The translations under genes and the position numbers were made by a program. A DNA stretch of 64,000 nt, taken from Limnomonas spitsbergensis. Taxonomy: Eukaryota > Chlorophyta > Chlorophyceae > Chlamydomonadales. Shown here one piece after another: positions 35,901-50,820 of the stretch (position 1 is the first letter of the stretch; every line of letters starts with the position of its first letter). The DNA lies in the NCBI GenBank assembly GCA_037349105.1, contig JAYJMM010000039.1, positions 7,761,290 through 7,825,289 on the forward strand. Direction: 5' to 3'. The notes under the pieces were generated by a model. That model was not told the origin of the DNA. It ran no database searches and was given only the letters and a program-made list of their open reading frames with translations.

Positions 35901-38900
35901 CCCCTCACCCTTACCCCAGAACAGCTGTGGATCAGTCAGCTGCCTCCTCCCTCCTACCCCTCACCCTTACCCCAGAACAGCTGTGGATCAGTAACTTGCC
36001 TCCTCCCTCCCACCCTTCACCCTTACCCCAGAACAGCTGTGGATCAGTCAGCTGCCTCCTCCCTCCCACCCTCCACCCTTACCCCAGAACAGCTGTGGAC
36101 CAGTCAGCTGCCTCCTCCCTCCCACCCCTCACCCTTACCCCAGAACAGCTGTGGATCAGTCAGCTGCCTTCTCCCTCCCACCCTCCACCCTTACCCCAGA
36201 ACAGCTGTGGACCAGTCAGCTGTCTCCTCCCTCCCAATCCTCACCCTTACCCCAGAACATCTGTGGACCAGTCAGCTGCCCCCTCCCTCCCACCCTTCAC
36301 CCTTACCCCAGAACAGCTGTGGACCAGTCAGCTGCCTCCTCCCTCCCACCCTTCACCCTAACCCCAGAACAGCTTTGGACCAGTCAGCTGCCTCCTCCCT
36401 CCCACCCTTCACCCTTACCCCAGAACAGCTGTGGATCAGTCAGCTGCCTCCTCCCTCCCACCCTTCACCCTTACCCCAGAACAGCTGTGGATCAGTCAGC
36501 TGCCTCCTCCCTCCCACCCTCCACCCTTACCCCAGAACAGCTGTGGATCAGTCAGCTGCCTCCTCCCTCCCAATCCTCACCCTTACCCCAGAACAGCTGT
36601 GGATCAGTCAGCTGCCTCCTTCCTCCTACCCCTCACCCTTACCCCAGAACAGCTGTGGATCAGTCAGCTGCCTCCTCCCTCCTACCCCTCACCCTTACCC
36701 CAGAACAGCTGTGGATCAGTCAGCTGCCTCCTCCCTCCCACCCTCCACCCTTACCCCAGAACAGCTGTGGATCAGTAGCATGCCTCCTCCCTCCCACCCA
36801 GAACAGCTGTGGACCAGTCAGCTGCCTCCTCCCTCCCAATCCTCACCCTTACCCCAGAACAGCTGTGGATAGTGAGCTGCCTCCTCCCTCCTACCCCTCA
36901 CCCTTACCCCAGAACAGATGTGGACCAGTCAGCTGCCTCCTCCCTCCCACCCTCCACCCTTACCCCAGAACAGCTGTGGACCAGTCAGCTGCCTCCTCCC
37001 TCCCAATCCTCACCCTTACCCCAGAACAGCTGTGGATCAGTAACCTGCCTCCTCCCTCGTACCCCTCACCCTTACCCCAGAACAGCTGTGCACGAGTCAG
37101 CTGCCTCCTCCCTCCCACCCTTCACCCTAACCCCAGAACAGCTGTGGATCAGTCAGCTGCCTCCTCCCTCCCACCCCTCACCCTTACCCCAGAACAGCTG
37201 TGGATCAGTCAGCTGCCTCCTCCCTCCCACCCTCCACCCTTACCCCAGAACAGCTGTGGACCAGTCAGCTGCCTCCTCCCTCCCAATCCCCACCCTTACC
37301 CCAGAACAGCTGTGGATCAGTGAGCTGCCTCCTCCCTCCCACCCTTCACCCTTACCCCAGAACAGCTGTGGATCAGTCAGCTGCCTCCTCCCTCCCACCC
37401 TCCACCCTTACCCCAGAACAGCTGTGGATCAGTCAGCTGCCTCCTCCCTCCCACCCTCCACCCTTACCCCAGAACAGCTGTGGACCAGTCAGCTGCCTCC
37501 TCCCTCCCAATCCCCACCCTAACCCCAGAACAGCTGTGGATCAGTGAGCTGCCTCCTCCCTCCCAATCCTCACCCTTACCCCAGAACAGCTGTGGACCAG
37601 TCAGCTGCCTCCTCCCTCCCAATCCCCACCCTTACCCCAGAACAGCTTTGGACCAGTCAGCTGCCTCCTCCCTCCCACCCTTCACCCTTACCCCAGAACA
37701 TCTGTGGACCAGTAACTTGCCTCCTCCCTCCCACCCTTCACCCTTACCCCAGAACAGCTGTGCACGAGTCAGCTGCCTCCTCCCTCCCACCCTTCACCCT
37801 TACCCCAGAACAGCTGTGGATCAATCAGCTGCCTCCTCCCTCTCACCCCTCACCCTTACCCCAGAACAGCTGTGGATCAGTCAGCTGCCTCCTCCCTCCT
37901 ACCCCTCACCCTTACCCCAGAACAGCTGTGGATCAGTAACTTGCCTCCTCCCTCCCACCCTTCACCCTTACCCCAGAACAGCTGTGCACCAGTCAGCTGC
38001 CTCCTCCCTCCCACCCTCCACCCTTACCCCAGAACAGCTGTGGACCAGTCAGCTGCCTCCTCCCTCCCACCCCTCACCCTTACCCCAGAACAGCTGTGGA
38101 TCAGTCAGCTGCCTTCTCCCTCCCACCCTCCACCCTTACCCCAGAACAGCTGTGGACCAGTCAGCTGCCTCCTCCCTCCCACCCCTCACCCTTACCCCAG
38201 AACAGCTGTGGATCAGTAACCTGCCTCCTCCCTCCTACCCCTCACCCTTACCCCAGAACAGCTGTGGACCAGTCAGCTGCCTCCTCCCTCCTACCCCTCA
38301 CCCTTACCCCAGAACAGCTGTGGATCAGTAGCATGCCTCCTCCCTCCCACCCAGAACAGCTGTGGACCAGTCAGCTGCCTCCTCCCTCCCAATCCTCACC
38401 CTTACCCCAGAACAGCTGTGGATAGTGAGCTGCCTCCTCCCTCCCACCCTCCACCCTTACCCCAGAACAGCTGTGGACCAGTCAGCTGCCTCCTCCCTCC
38501 CAATCCTCACCCTTACCCCAGAACAGCTGTGGATCAGTAACCTGCCTCCTCCCTCGTACCCCTCACCCTTACCCCAGAACAGCTGTGCACGAGTCAGCTG
38601 CCTCCTCCCTCCCACCCTTCACCCTAACCCCAGAACAGCTGTGGATCAGTCAGCTGCCTCCTCCCTCCCACCCCTCACCCTTACCCCAGAACAGCTGTGG
38701 ATCAGTCAGCTGCCTCCTCCCTCCCACCCTCCACCCTTACCCCAGAACAGCTGTGGACCAGTCAGCTGCCTCCTCCCTCCCAATCCCCACCCTTACCCCA
38801 GAACAGCTGTGGATCAGTGAGCTGCCTCCTCCCTCCCACCCTTCACCCTTACCCCAGAACAGCTGTGGATCAGTCAGCTGCCTCCTCCCTCCCACCCTCC

Positions 38901-40209
38901 ACCCTTACCCCAGAACAGCTGTGGATCAGTCAGCTGCCTCCTCCCTCCCACCCTCCACCCTTACCCCAGAACAGCTGTGGACCAGTCAGCTGCCTCCTCC
39001 CTCCCAATCCCCACCCTAACCCCAGAACAGCTGTGGATCAGTCAGCTGCCTCCTCCCTCCCAATCCTCACCCTTACCCCAGAACAGCTGTGGACCAGTCA
39101 GCTGCCTCCTCCCTCCCAATCCCCACCCTTACCCCAGAACAGCTGTGGATCAGTCAGCTGCCTCCTCCCTCCCACCCTTCACCCTTACCCCAGAACATCT
39201 GTGGACCAGTAACTTGCCTCCTCCCTCCCACCCTTCACCCTTACCCCAGAACAGCTGTGCACGAGTCAGCTGCCTCCTCCCTCCCACCCTTCACCCTTAC
39301 CCCAGAACAGCTGTGGATCAATCAGCTGCCTCCTCCCTCCCACCCCTCACCCTTACCCCAGAACAGCTGTGGATCAGTCAGCTGCCTCCTCCCTCCTACC
39401 CCTCACCCTTACCCCAGAACAGCTGTGGATCAGTAACTTGCCTCCTCCCTCCCACCCTTCACCCTTACCCCAGAACAGCTGTGGATCAGTCAGCTGCCTC
39501 CTCCCTCCCACCCTCCACCCTTACCCCAGAACAGCTGTGGACCAGTCAGCTGCCTCCTCCCTCCCACCCCTCACCCTTACCCCAGAACAGCTGTGGATCA
39601 GTCAGCTGCCTTCTCCCTCCCACCCTCCACCCTTACCCCAGAACAGCTGTGGACCAGTCAGCTGTCTCCTCCCTCCCAATCCTCACCCTTACCCCAGAAC
39701 ATCTGTGGACCAGTCAGCTGCCCCCTCCCTCCCACCCTTCACCCTTACCCCAGAACAGCTGTGGACCAGTCAGCTGCCTCCTCCCTCCCACCCTTCACCC
39801 TAACCCCAGAACAGCTTTGGACCAGTCAGCTGCCTCCTCCCTCCCACCCTTCACCCTTACCCCAGAACAGCTGTGGATCAGTCAGCTGCCTCCTCCCTCC
39901 CACCCTTCACCCTTACCCCAGAACAGCTGTGGATCAGTCAGCTGCCTCCTCCCTCCCACCCTCCACCCTTACCCCAGAACAGCTGTGGATCAGTCAGCTG
40001 CCTCCTCCCTCCCAATCCTCACCCTTACCCCAGAACAGCTGTGGATCAGTAACCTGCCTCCTCCCTCCTACCCCCCACCCTTACCCCAGAACAGCTGTGG
40101 ATCAGTCAGCTGCCTTCTCCCTCCCACCCTTCACCCTTACCCCAGAACAGCTGTGGACCTGTCAGCTGCCTCCTCCCTCCCAATCCTCACCCTTACCCCA
40201 GAACAGCTG
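29950..40209 (+). repeat. 56-bp satellite array 5 with higher-order repeats (10.3 kb)
   Basis: About 183 monomers. A one-base-deleted monomer (GTGGATAGTGAGC) recurs near 33,427, 34,980, 36,869 and 38,422, so spacings are 1,553, 1,889 and 1,553 bp. Each 1,553-bp unit equals 26 full monomers plus one 42-bp and one 55-bp monomer. The 1,889-bp unit has six extra monomers. Confidence 0.92.
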
Positions 40210-41216
40210 TAGACACGTCCCCTCTCCCCCCATCACCTGTCCCAGCCCATGGCCAGACACATCCCCTCTCCCCCCACCACATGCACCAACTCATGGCCAG
40301 ACACATCCCCTCTTCCCCCACCACCTGTCCCAGCCAGAACAGGTATGGATCAGTCAGCTGCATCCTCCCTCCCAACCCTCACCCTTACCCTCCTCACCTC
40401 TGCACCTGCCAGCCCAGGGCCATTTACATTTTTGGCATTTTGGTCAGCTGCTTCATATCCTTTCACTCCACATCTGGCCAGCTCTCCACCTACTTACTGT
40501 ACCTTTCTTCCCTATTTTCAGAAGATCAACCAACATCCCAAGTCTCCAACCAAGAGGCCTATCATCTTGCAAGCTCAAGTCCACGTTCCCGCCAGTAAGC
40601 ACCAAATAAATGCACCAAATAAATGCACATCAATGCCCTGCCCCCATCACCTGTCCCAGCTCATGGCCAGACACATCCCCTCTCCCCCCATCACCTGTCC
40701 CAGCTCATGGCCAGACACATCCCCTCTCCCCCCATCACCTGTCCCAGTTCATGGCCAGACACATCGCCTTTCTCCACACCACCTTGCATCCGTCACTTCG
40801 TAGCTTTCGTATATTGTGTCTTGCACACTTTAATCAAAGCACCCATACCAAAGATAAAATCTGTAGGAGTCAACCTGGGCATTGCTTGCTGTACCTGCCT
40901 TGTACCATCCATGTATTAAGATGTACATGAGGCCCACATGGCAGTACAGTATCCTTAGAAAATTCGCAAACCCTGCATTGCCTGAACCCTCCAGCTTTCC
41001 TTTCAATTCCTAGGTCCTGAGCCATCCAGCCTTGCCACCAACCCTGTATCCTGAGTCCTCCAGCCTTGCACTCAACCCCTAGGTCCTAAACCCTCCAGCC
41101 TTGCACTCAACCCCTGGGTCCTAAACCCTCCAGCCCACTGGGCAGGACAACTCGTAAGAATATTCTGGAACCCTGCCCCCTCGTGTGCTAGGCTGCACAT
41201 CCTACCCCTTATCCCA
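40210..41216 (+). repeat. Block A copy 4
   Basis: First copy with CCACATGCACC and TTATCCCAG, which characterise copies 4-8. A private change is CACCAACTCATGG near 40,286. Otherwise as copy 3. Confidence 0.93.
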
Positions 41217-44200
41217 GAACAGCTGTGGATCAATGAGCTGCCTCCTCCCTCCCACCCTTCACCCTTACCCCAGAACAGCTGTGGATCAGTCAGCTGCATC
41301 CTCCCTCCTACCCCTCACCCTTACCCCAGAACAGCTGTGGATCAGTCAGCTGCCTCCTCCCTCCCAATCCTCACCCTTACCCCAGAACATCTGTGGATCA
41401 GTGAGCTGCCTCCTCCCTCCCACCCTTCACCCTTACCCCAGAACAGCTGTGCACGAGTCAGCTGCCTCCTCCCTCCCACCCTTCACCCTTACCCCAGAAC
41501 AGCTGTGGATCAATCAGCTGCCTCCTCCCTCCCACCCCTCACCCTCACCCCAGAACAGCTGTGGATCAGTCAGCTGCCTCCTCCCTCCTACCCCTCACCC
41601 TTACCCCAGAACAGCTGTGGATCAGTAACTTGCCTCCTCCCTCCCACCCTTCACCCTTACCCCAGAACAGCTGTGCACCAGTCAGCTGCCTCCTCCCTCC
41701 CACCCTCCACCCTTACCCCAGAACAGCTGTGGACCAGTCAGCTGCCTCCTCCCTCCCACCCCTCACCCTTACCCCAGAACAGCTGTGGATCAGTCAGCTG
41801 CCTCCTCCCTCCCACCCTCCACCCTTACCCCAGAACAGCTGTGGACCAGTCAGCTGCCTCCTCCTTTTCAATCCCCACCCTTACCCCAGAACAGCTGTGG
41901 ATCAGTGAGCTGCCTCCTCCCTCCCACCCTTCACCCTTACCCCAGAACAGCTGTGGACCAGTCAGCTGCAGCCTCCCTCCCACCCTTCACCCTTACCCCA
42001 GAACAGCTGTGGATCAGTCAGCTGCCTCCTCCCTCCCACCCCTCACCCTTAACCCAGAACAGCTGTGGATCAGTCAGCTGCCTCCTCCCTCCTACCCCTC
42101 ACCCTTACCCCAGAACAGCTGTGGATCAGTAACTTGCCTCCTCCCTCCCACCCTTCACCCTTACCCCAGAACAGCTGTGCACCAGTCAGCTGCCTCCTCC
42201 CTCCCACCCTTCACCCTAACCCCAGAACAGCTGTGGATCAGTCAGCTGCCTCCTCCCTCCCACCCCTCACCCTTACTTCAGAACAGCCGTGGATCAGTCA
42301 GCTGCCTCCTCCCTCCCACCCTCCACCCTTACCCCAGAACAGCTGTGGATCAGTCAGCTGCCTCCTCCCTCCCACCCTTCACCCTAACCCCAGAACAGCT
42401 TTGGATCAGTCAGCTGCCTCCTCCCTCCCACCCCTCACCCTTACTTCAGAACAGCCGTGGATCAGTCAGCTGCCTCCTCCCTCCCACCCTCCACCCTTAC
42501 CCCAGAACAGCTGTGGACCAGTCAGCTGCCTCCTCCCTCCCACCCCTCACCCTTACCCCAGAACAGCTGTGGATCAGTCAGCTGCCTCCTCCCTCCCACC
42601 CTTCACCCTTACCCCAGAACAGCTATGGACCAGTCAGCTGCCTCCTCCCTCCCAATCCTCACCCTTACCCCAGAACAGCTGTGGATCAGTAGCCTGCCTC
42701 CTCCCTCCCACCCCTCACCCTTACCCCAGAACAACTGTGGATCAGTCAGCTGCCTTCTCCCTCCCACCCTCCACCCTTACCCCAGAACAGATGTGGACCA
42801 GTCAGCTGTCTCCTCCCTCCCAATCCTCACCCTTACCCCAGAACAGCTGTGGACCAGTCAGCTGCCCCCTCCCTCCCACCCTTCACCCTTACCCCAGAAC
42901 AGCTGTGGACCAGTCAGCTGCCTCCTCCCTCCCACCCTTCACCCTAACCCCAGAACAGCTTTGGACCAGTCAGCTGCCTCCTCCCTCCCACCCTTCACCC
43001 TTACCCCAGAACAGCTGTGGATCAGTCAGCCGCCTCCTCCCTCCCACCCTTCACCCTTACCCCAGAACAGCTGTGGATCAGTCAGCTGCCTCCTCCCTCC
43101 CACCCTTCACCCTTACCCCAGAACAGCTGTGGACCAGTCAGCTGCCTCCTCCCTCCCACCCCTCACCCTTACCCCATAACAGCTGTGGATCAGTAACCTG
43201 CCTCCTCCCTCCTACCCCTCACCCTTACCCCAGAACAGCTGTGGACCAGTCAGCTGCCTCCTCCCTCCTACCCCTCACCCTTACCCCAGAACAGCTGTGG
43301 ATCAGTAGCATGCCTCCTCCCTCCCACCCAGAACAGCTGTGGACCAGTCAGCTGCCTCCTCCCTCCCAATCCTCACCCTTACCCCAGAACAGCTGTGGAT
43401 AGTGAGCTGCCTCCTCCCTCCTACCCCTCACCCTTACCCCAGAACAGATGTGGACCAGTCAGCTGCCTCCTCCCTCCCACCCTCCACCCTTACCCCAGAA
43501 CAGCTGTGGACCAGTCAGCTGCCTCCTCCCTCCCAATCCTCACCCTTACCCCAGAACAGCTGTGGATCAGTAACCTGCCTCCTCCCTCGTACCCCTCACC
43601 CTTACCCCAGAACAGCTGTGCACGAGTCAGCTGCCTCCTCCCTCCCACCCTTCACCCTAACCCCAGAACAGCTGTGGATCAGTCAGCTGCCTCCTCCCTC
43701 CCACCCCTCACCCTTACCCCAGAACAGCTGTGGATCAGTCAGCTGCCTCCTCCCTCCCACCCTCCACCCTTACCCCAGAACAGCTGTGGACCAGTCAGCT
43801 GCCTCCTCCCTCCCACCCCTCACCCTTACCCCAGAACAGCTTTGGACCAGTCAGCTGCCTCCTCCCTCCCACCCTTCACCCTTACCCCAGAACAGCTGTG
43901 GATCAGTCAGCTGCCTCCTCCCTCCCACCCTTCACCCTTACCCCAGAACAGCTGTGGATCAGTCAGCTGCCTCCTCCCTCCCACCCTCCACCCTTACCCC
44001 AGAACAGCTGTGGATCAGTCAGCTGCCTCCTCCCTCCCAATCCTCACCCTTACCCCAGAACAGCTGTGGATCAGTAACCTGCCTCCTCCCTCCTACCCCC
44101 CACCCTTACCCCAGAACAGCTGTGGATCAGTCAGCTGCCTTCTCCCTCCCACCCTTCACCCTTACCCCAGAACAGCTGTGGACCTGTCAGCTGCCTCCTC

Positions 44201-44234
44201 CCTCCCAATCCTCACCCTTACCCCAGAACAGCTG
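41217..44234 (+). repeat. 56-bp satellite array 6
   Basis: About 54 monomers with CTTCAGAACAGCC and CTCCTTTTCAATCC variants. From 42,666 onward it forms the left arm of the large inverted repeat. Confidence 0.93.
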
Positions 44235-45241
44235 TAGACACGTCCCCTCTCCCCCCATCACCTGTCCCAGCCCATGGCCAGACACATCCCCTCTCCCCCC
44301 ACCACATGCACCAGCTCATGGCCAGACACATCCCCTCTTCCCCCACCACCTGTCCCAGCCAGAACAGGTATGGATCAGTCAGCTGCATCCTCCCTCCCAA
44401 CCCTCACCCTTACCCTCCTCACCTCTGCACCTGCCAGCCCAGGGCCATTTACATTTTTGGCATTTTGGTCAGCTGCTTCATATCCTTTCACTCCACATCT
44501 GGCCAGCTCTCCACCTACTTACTGTACCTTTCTTCCCTATTTTCAGAAGATCAACCAACATCCCAAGTCTCCAACCAAGAGGCCTATCATCTTGCAAGCT
44601 CAAGTCCACGTTCCCGCCAGTAAGCACCAAATAAATGCACCAAATAAATGCACATCAATGCCCTGCCCCCATCACCTGTCCCAGCTCATGGCCAGACACA
44701 TCCCCTCTCCCCCCATCACCTGTCCCAGCTCATGGCCAGACACATCCCCTCTCCCCCCATCACCTGTCCCAGTTCATGGCCAGACACATCGCCTTTCTCC
44801 ACACCACCTTGCATCCGTCACTTCGTAGCTTTCGTATATTGTGTCTTGCACACTTTAATCAAAGCACCCATACCAAAGATAAAATCTGTAGGAGTCAACC
44901 TGGGCATTGCTTGCTGTACCTGCCTTGTACCATCCATGTATTAAGATGTACATGAGGCCCACATGGCAGTACAGTATCCTTAGAAAATTCGCAAACCCTG
45001 CATTGCCTGAACCCTCCAGCTTTCCTTTCAATTCCTAGGTCCTGAGCCATCCAGCCTTGCCACCAACCCTGTATCCTGAGTCCTCCAGCCTTGCACTCAA
45101 CCCCTAGGTCCTAAACCCTCCAGCCTTGCACTCAACCCCTGGGTCCTAAACCCTCCAGCCCACTGGGCAGGACAACTCGTAAGAATATTCTGGAACCCTG
45201 CCCCCTCGTGTGCTAGGCTGCACATCCTACCCCTTATCCCA
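44235..45241 (+). repeat. Block A copy 5
   Basis: Spacing from copy 4 is 4,025 bp. Mirror partner of copy 8 in the inverted repeat: the coordinate sums of both ends are 106,446. Confidence 0.93.
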
Positions 45242-48200
45242 GAACAGCTGTGGATCAATGAGCTGCCTCCTCCCTCCCACCCTTCACCCTTACCCCAGAA
45301 CAGCTGTGGATCAGTCAGCTGCATCCTCCCTCCTACCCCTCACCCTTACCCCAGAACAGCTGTGGATCAGTCAGCTGCCTCCTCCCTCCCAATCCTCACC
45401 CTTACCCCAGAACATCTGTGGATCAGTGAGCTGCCTCCTCCCTCCCACCCTTCACCCTTACCCCAGAACAGCTGTGCACGAGTCAGCTGCCTCCTCCCTC
45501 CCACCCTTCACCCTTACCCCAGAACAGCTGTGGATCAATCAGCTGCCTCCTCCCTCCCACCCCTCACCCTCACCCCAGAACAGCTGTGGATCAGTCAGCT
45601 GCCTCCTCCCTCCTACCCCTCACCCCTACCCCAGAACAGCTGTGGATCAGTAACTTGCCTCCTCCCTCCCACCCTTCACCCTTACCCCAGAACAGCTGTG
45701 CACCAGTCAGCTGCCTCCTCCCTCCCACCCTCCACCCTTACCCCATAACAGCTGTGGACCAGTCAGCTGCCTCCTCCCTCCCACCCCTCACCCTTACCCC
45801 AGAACAGCTGTGGATCAGTCAGCTGCCTCCTCCCTCCCACCCTCCACCCTTACCCCAGAACAGCTGTGGACCAGTCAGCTGCCTCCTCCTTTTCAATCCC
45901 CACCCTTACCCCAGAACAGCTGTGGATCAGTGAGCTGCCTCCTCCCTCCCACCCTTCACCCTTACCCCAGAACAGCTGTGGACCAGTCAGCTGCAGCCTC
46001 CCTCCCACCCTTCACCCTTACCCCAGAACAGCTGTGGATCAGTCAGCTGCCTCCTCCCTCCCACCCCTCACCCTTACCCCAGAACAGCTGTGGATCAGTC
46101 AGCTGCCTCCTCCCTCCTACCCCTCACCCTTACCCCAGAACAGCTGTGGATCAGTAACTTGCCTCCTCCCTCCCACCCTTCACCCTTACCCCAGAACAGC
46201 TGTGCACCAGTCAGCTGCCTCCTCCCTCCCACCCTTCACCCTAACCCCAGAACAGCTGTGGATCAGTCAGCTGCCTCCTCCCTCCCACCCCTCACCCTTA
46301 CTTCAGAACAGCCGTGGATCAGTCAGCTGCCTCCTCCCTCCCACCCTCCACCCTTACCCCAGAACAGCTGTGGATCAGTCAGCTGCCTCCTCCCTCCCAC
46401 CCTTCACCCTAACCCCAGAACAGCTTTGGATCAGTCAGCTGCCTCCTCCCTCCCACCCCTCACCCTTACTTCAGAACAGCCGTGGATCAGTCAGCTGCCT
46501 CCTCCCTCCCACCCTCCACCCTTACCCCAGAACAGCTGTGGACCAGTCAGCTGCCTCCTCCCTCCCACCCCTCACCCTTACCCCAGAACAGCTGTGGATC
46601 AGTCAGCTGCCTCCTCCCTCCCACCCTTCACCCTTACCCCAGAACAGCTATGGACCAGTCAGCTGCCTCCTCCCTCCCAATCCTCACCCTTACCCCAGAA
46701 CAGCTGTGGATCAGTAGCCTGCCTCCTCCCTCCCACCCCTCACCCTTACCCCAGAACAACTGTGGATCAGTCAGCTGCCTTCTCCCTCCCACCCTCCACC
46801 CTTACCCCAGAACAGATGTGGACCAGTCAGCTGTCTCCTCCCTCCCAATCCTCACCCTTACACCAGAACAGCTGTGGACCAGTCAGCTGCCCCCTCCCTC
46901 CCACCCTTCACCCTTACCCCAGAACAGCTGTGGACCAGTCAGCTGCCTCCTCCCTCCCACCCTTCACCCTAACCCCAGAACAGCTTTGGACCAGTCAGCT
47001 GCCTCCTCCCTCCCACCCTTCACCCTTACCCCAGAACAGCTGTGGATCAGTCAGCCGCCTCCTCCCTCCCACCCTTCACCCTTACCCCAGAACAGCTGTG
47101 GATCAGTCAGCTGCCTCCTCCCTCCCACCCTTCACCCTTACCCCAGAACAGCTGTGGACCAGTCAGCTGCCTCCTCCCTCCCACCCCTCACCCTTACCCC
47201 ATAACAGCTGTGGATCAGTAACCTGCCTCCTCCCTCCTACCCCTCACCCTTACCCCAGAACAGCTGTGGACCAGTCAGCTGCCTCCTCCCTCCTACCCCT
47301 CACCCTTACCCCAGAACAGCTGTGGATCAGTAGCATGCCTCCTCCCTCCCACCCAGAACAGCTGTGGACCAGTCAGCTGCCTCCTCCCTCCCAATCCTCA
47401 CCCTTACCCCAGAACAGCTGTGGATAGTGAGCTGCCTCCTCCCTCCTACCCCTCACCCTTACCCCAGAACAGATGTGGACCAGTCAGCTGCCTCCTCCCT
47501 CCCACCCTCCACCCTTACCCCAGAACAGCTGTGGACCAGTCAGCTGCCTCCTCCCTCCCAATCCTCACCCTTACCCCAGAACAGCTGTGGATCAGTAACC
47601 TGCCTCCTCCCTCGTACCCCTCACCCTTACCCCAGAACAGCTGTGCACGAGTCAGCTGCCTCCTCCCTCCCACCCTTCACCCTAACCCCAGAACAGCTGT
47701 GGATCAGTCAGCTGCCTCCTCCCTCCCACCCCTCACCCTTACCCCAGAACAGCTGTGGATCAGTCAGCTGCCTCCTCCCTCCCACCCTCCACCCTTACCC
47801 CAGAACAGCTGTGGACCAGTCAGCTGCCTCCTCCCTCCCACCCCTCACCCTTACCCCAGAACAGCTGTGGATCAGTGAGCTGCCTCCTCCCTCCCACCCT
47901 TCACCCTTACCCCAGAACAGCTGTGGATCAGTCAGCTGCCTCCTCCCTCCCACCCTCCACCCTTACCCCAGAACAGCTGTGGATCAGTCAGCTGCCTCCT
48001 CCCTCCCACCCTCCACCCTTACCCCAGAACAGCTGTGGACCAGTCAGCTGCCTCCTCCCTCCCAATCCCCACCCTAACCCCAGAACAGCTGTGGATCAGT
48101 GAGCTGCCTCCTCCCTCCCAATCCTCACCCTTACCCCAGAACAGCTGTGGACCAGTCAGCTGCCTCCTCCCTCCCAATCCCCACCCTTACCCCAGAACAG

Positions 48201-50820
48201 CTTTGGACCAGTCAGCTGCCTCCTCCCTCCCACCCTTCACCCTTACCCCAGAACATCTGTGGACCAGTAACTTGCCTCCTCCCTCCCACCCTTCACCCTT
48301 ACCCCAGAACAGCTGTGCACGAGTCAGCTGCCTCCTCCCTCCCACCCTTCACCCTTACCCCAGAACAGCTGTGGATCAATCAGCTGCCTCCTCCCTCTCA
48401 CCCCTCACCCTTACCCCAGAACAGCTGTGGATCAGTCAGCTGCCTCCTCCCTCCTACCCCTCACCCTTACCCCAGAACAGCTGTGGATCAGTAACTTGCC
48501 TCCTCCCTCCCACCCTTCACCCTTACCCCAGAACAGCTGTGCACCAGTCAGCTGCCTCCTCCCTCCCACCCTCCACCCTTACCCCAGAACAGCTGTGGAC
48601 CAGTCAGCTGCCTCCTCCCTCCCACCCCTCACCCTTACCCCAGAACAGCTGTGGATCAGTCAGCTGCCTTCTCCCTCCCACCCTCCACCCTTACCCCAGA
48701 ACAGCTGTGGACCAGTCAGCTGCCTCCTCCCTCCCACCCCTCACCCTTACCCCAGAACAGCTGTGGATCAGTAACCTGCCTCCTCCCTCCTACCCCTCAC
48801 CCTTACCCCAGAACAGCTGTGGACCAGTCAGCTGCCTCCTCCCTCCTACCCCTCACCCTTACCCCAGAACAGCTGTGGATCAGTAGCATGCCTCCTCCCT
48901 CCCACCCAGAACAGCTGTGGACCAGTCAGCTGCCTCCTCCCTCCCAATCCTCACCCTTACCCCAGAACAGCTGTGGATAGTGAGCTGCCTCCTCCCTCCC
49001 ACCCTCCACCCTTACCCCAGAACAGCTGTGGACCAGTCAGCTGCCTCCTCCCTCCCAATCCTCACCCTTACCCCAGAACAGCTGTGGATCAGTAACCTGC
49101 CTCCTCCCTCGTACCCCTCACCCTTACCCCAGAACAGCTGTGCACGAGTCAGCTGCCTCCTCCCTCCCACCCTTCACCCTAACCCCAGAACAGCTGTGGA
49201 TCAGTCAGCTGCCTCCTCCCTCCCACCCCTCACCCTTACCCCAGAACAGCTGTGGATCAGTCAGCTGCCTCCTCCCTCCCACCCTCCACCCTTACCCCAG
49301 AACAGCTGTGGACCAGTCAGCTGCCTCCTCCCTCCCAATCCCCACCCTTACCCCAGAACAGCTGTGGATCAGTGAGCTGCCTCCTCCCTCCCACCCTTCA
49401 CCCTTACCCCAGAACAGCTGTGGATCAGTCAGCTGCCTCCTCCCTCCCACCCTCCACCCTTACCCCAGAACAGCTGTGGATCAGTCAGCTGCCTCCTCCC
49501 TCCCACCCTCCACCCTTACCCCAGAACAGCTGTGGATCAGTCAGCTGCCTCCTCCCTCCCACCCTCCACCCTTACCCCAGAACAGCTGTGGACCAGTCAG
49601 CTGCCTCCTCCCTCCCAATCCCCACCCTAACCCCAGAACAGCTGTGGATCAGTCAGCTGCCTCCTCCCTCCCAATCCTCACCCTTACCCCAGAACAGCTG
49701 TGGACCAGTCAGCTGCCTCCTCCCTCCCAATCCCCACCCTTACCCCAGAACAGCTGTGGATCAGTCAGCTGCCTCCTCCCTCCCACCCTTCACCCTTACC
49801 CCAGAACATCTGTGGACCAGTAACTTGCCTCCTCCCTCCCACCCTTCACCCTTACCCCAGAACAGCTGTGCACGAGTCAGCTGCCTCCTCCCTCCCACCC
49901 TTCACCCTTACCCCAGAACAGCTGTGGATCAATCAGCTGCCTCCTCCCTCCCACCCCTCACCCTTACCCCAGAACAGCTGTGGATCAGTCAGCTGCCTCC
50001 TCCCTCCTACCCCTCACCCTTACCCCAGAACAGCTGTGGATCAGTAACTTGCCTCCTCCCTCCCACCCTTCACCCTTACCCCAGAACAGCTGTGGATCAG
50101 TGAGCTGCCTCCTCCCTCCCACCCTCCACCCTTACCCCAGAACAGCTGTGGACCAGTCAGCTGCCTCCTCCCTCCCACCCCTCACCCTTACCCCAGAACA
50201 GCTGTGGATCAGTCAGCTGCCTTCTCCCTCCCACCCTCCACCCTTACCCCAGAACAGCTGTGGACCAGTCAGCTGTCTCCTCCCTCCCAATCCTCACCCT
50301 TACCCCAGAACATCTGTGGACCAGTCAGCTGCCCCCTCCCTCCCACCCTTCACCCTTACCCCAGAACAGCTGTGGACCAGTCAGCTGCCTCCTCCCTCCC
50401 ACCCTTCACCCTAACCCCAGAACAGCTTTGGACCAGTCAGCTGCCTCCTCCCTCCCACCCTTCACCCTTACCCCAGAACAGCTGTGGATCAGTCAGCTGC
50501 CTCCTCCCTCCCACCCTTCACCCTTACCCCAGAACAGCTGTGGATCAGTCAGCTGCCTCCTCCCTCCCACCCTCCACCCTTACCCCAGAACAGCTGTGGA
50601 TCAGTCAGCTGCCTCCTCCCTCCCAATCCTCACCCTTACCCCAGAACAGCTGTGGATCAGTAACCTGCCTCCTCCCTCCTACCCCCCACCCTTACCCCAG
50701 AACAGCTGTGGATCAGTCAGCTGCCTTCTCCCTCCCACCCTTCACCCTTACCCCAGAACAGCTGTGGACCTGTCAGCTGCCTCCTCCCTCCCAATCCTCA
50801 CCCTTACCCCAGAACAGCTG
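45242..50820 (+). repeat. 56-bp satellite array 7
   Basis: About 100 monomers. The GTGGATAGTGAGC marker occurs near 47,424 and 48,977 (1,553-bp spacing again). It has no net length difference from its inverted partner at 55,626-61,203. Confidence 0.93.
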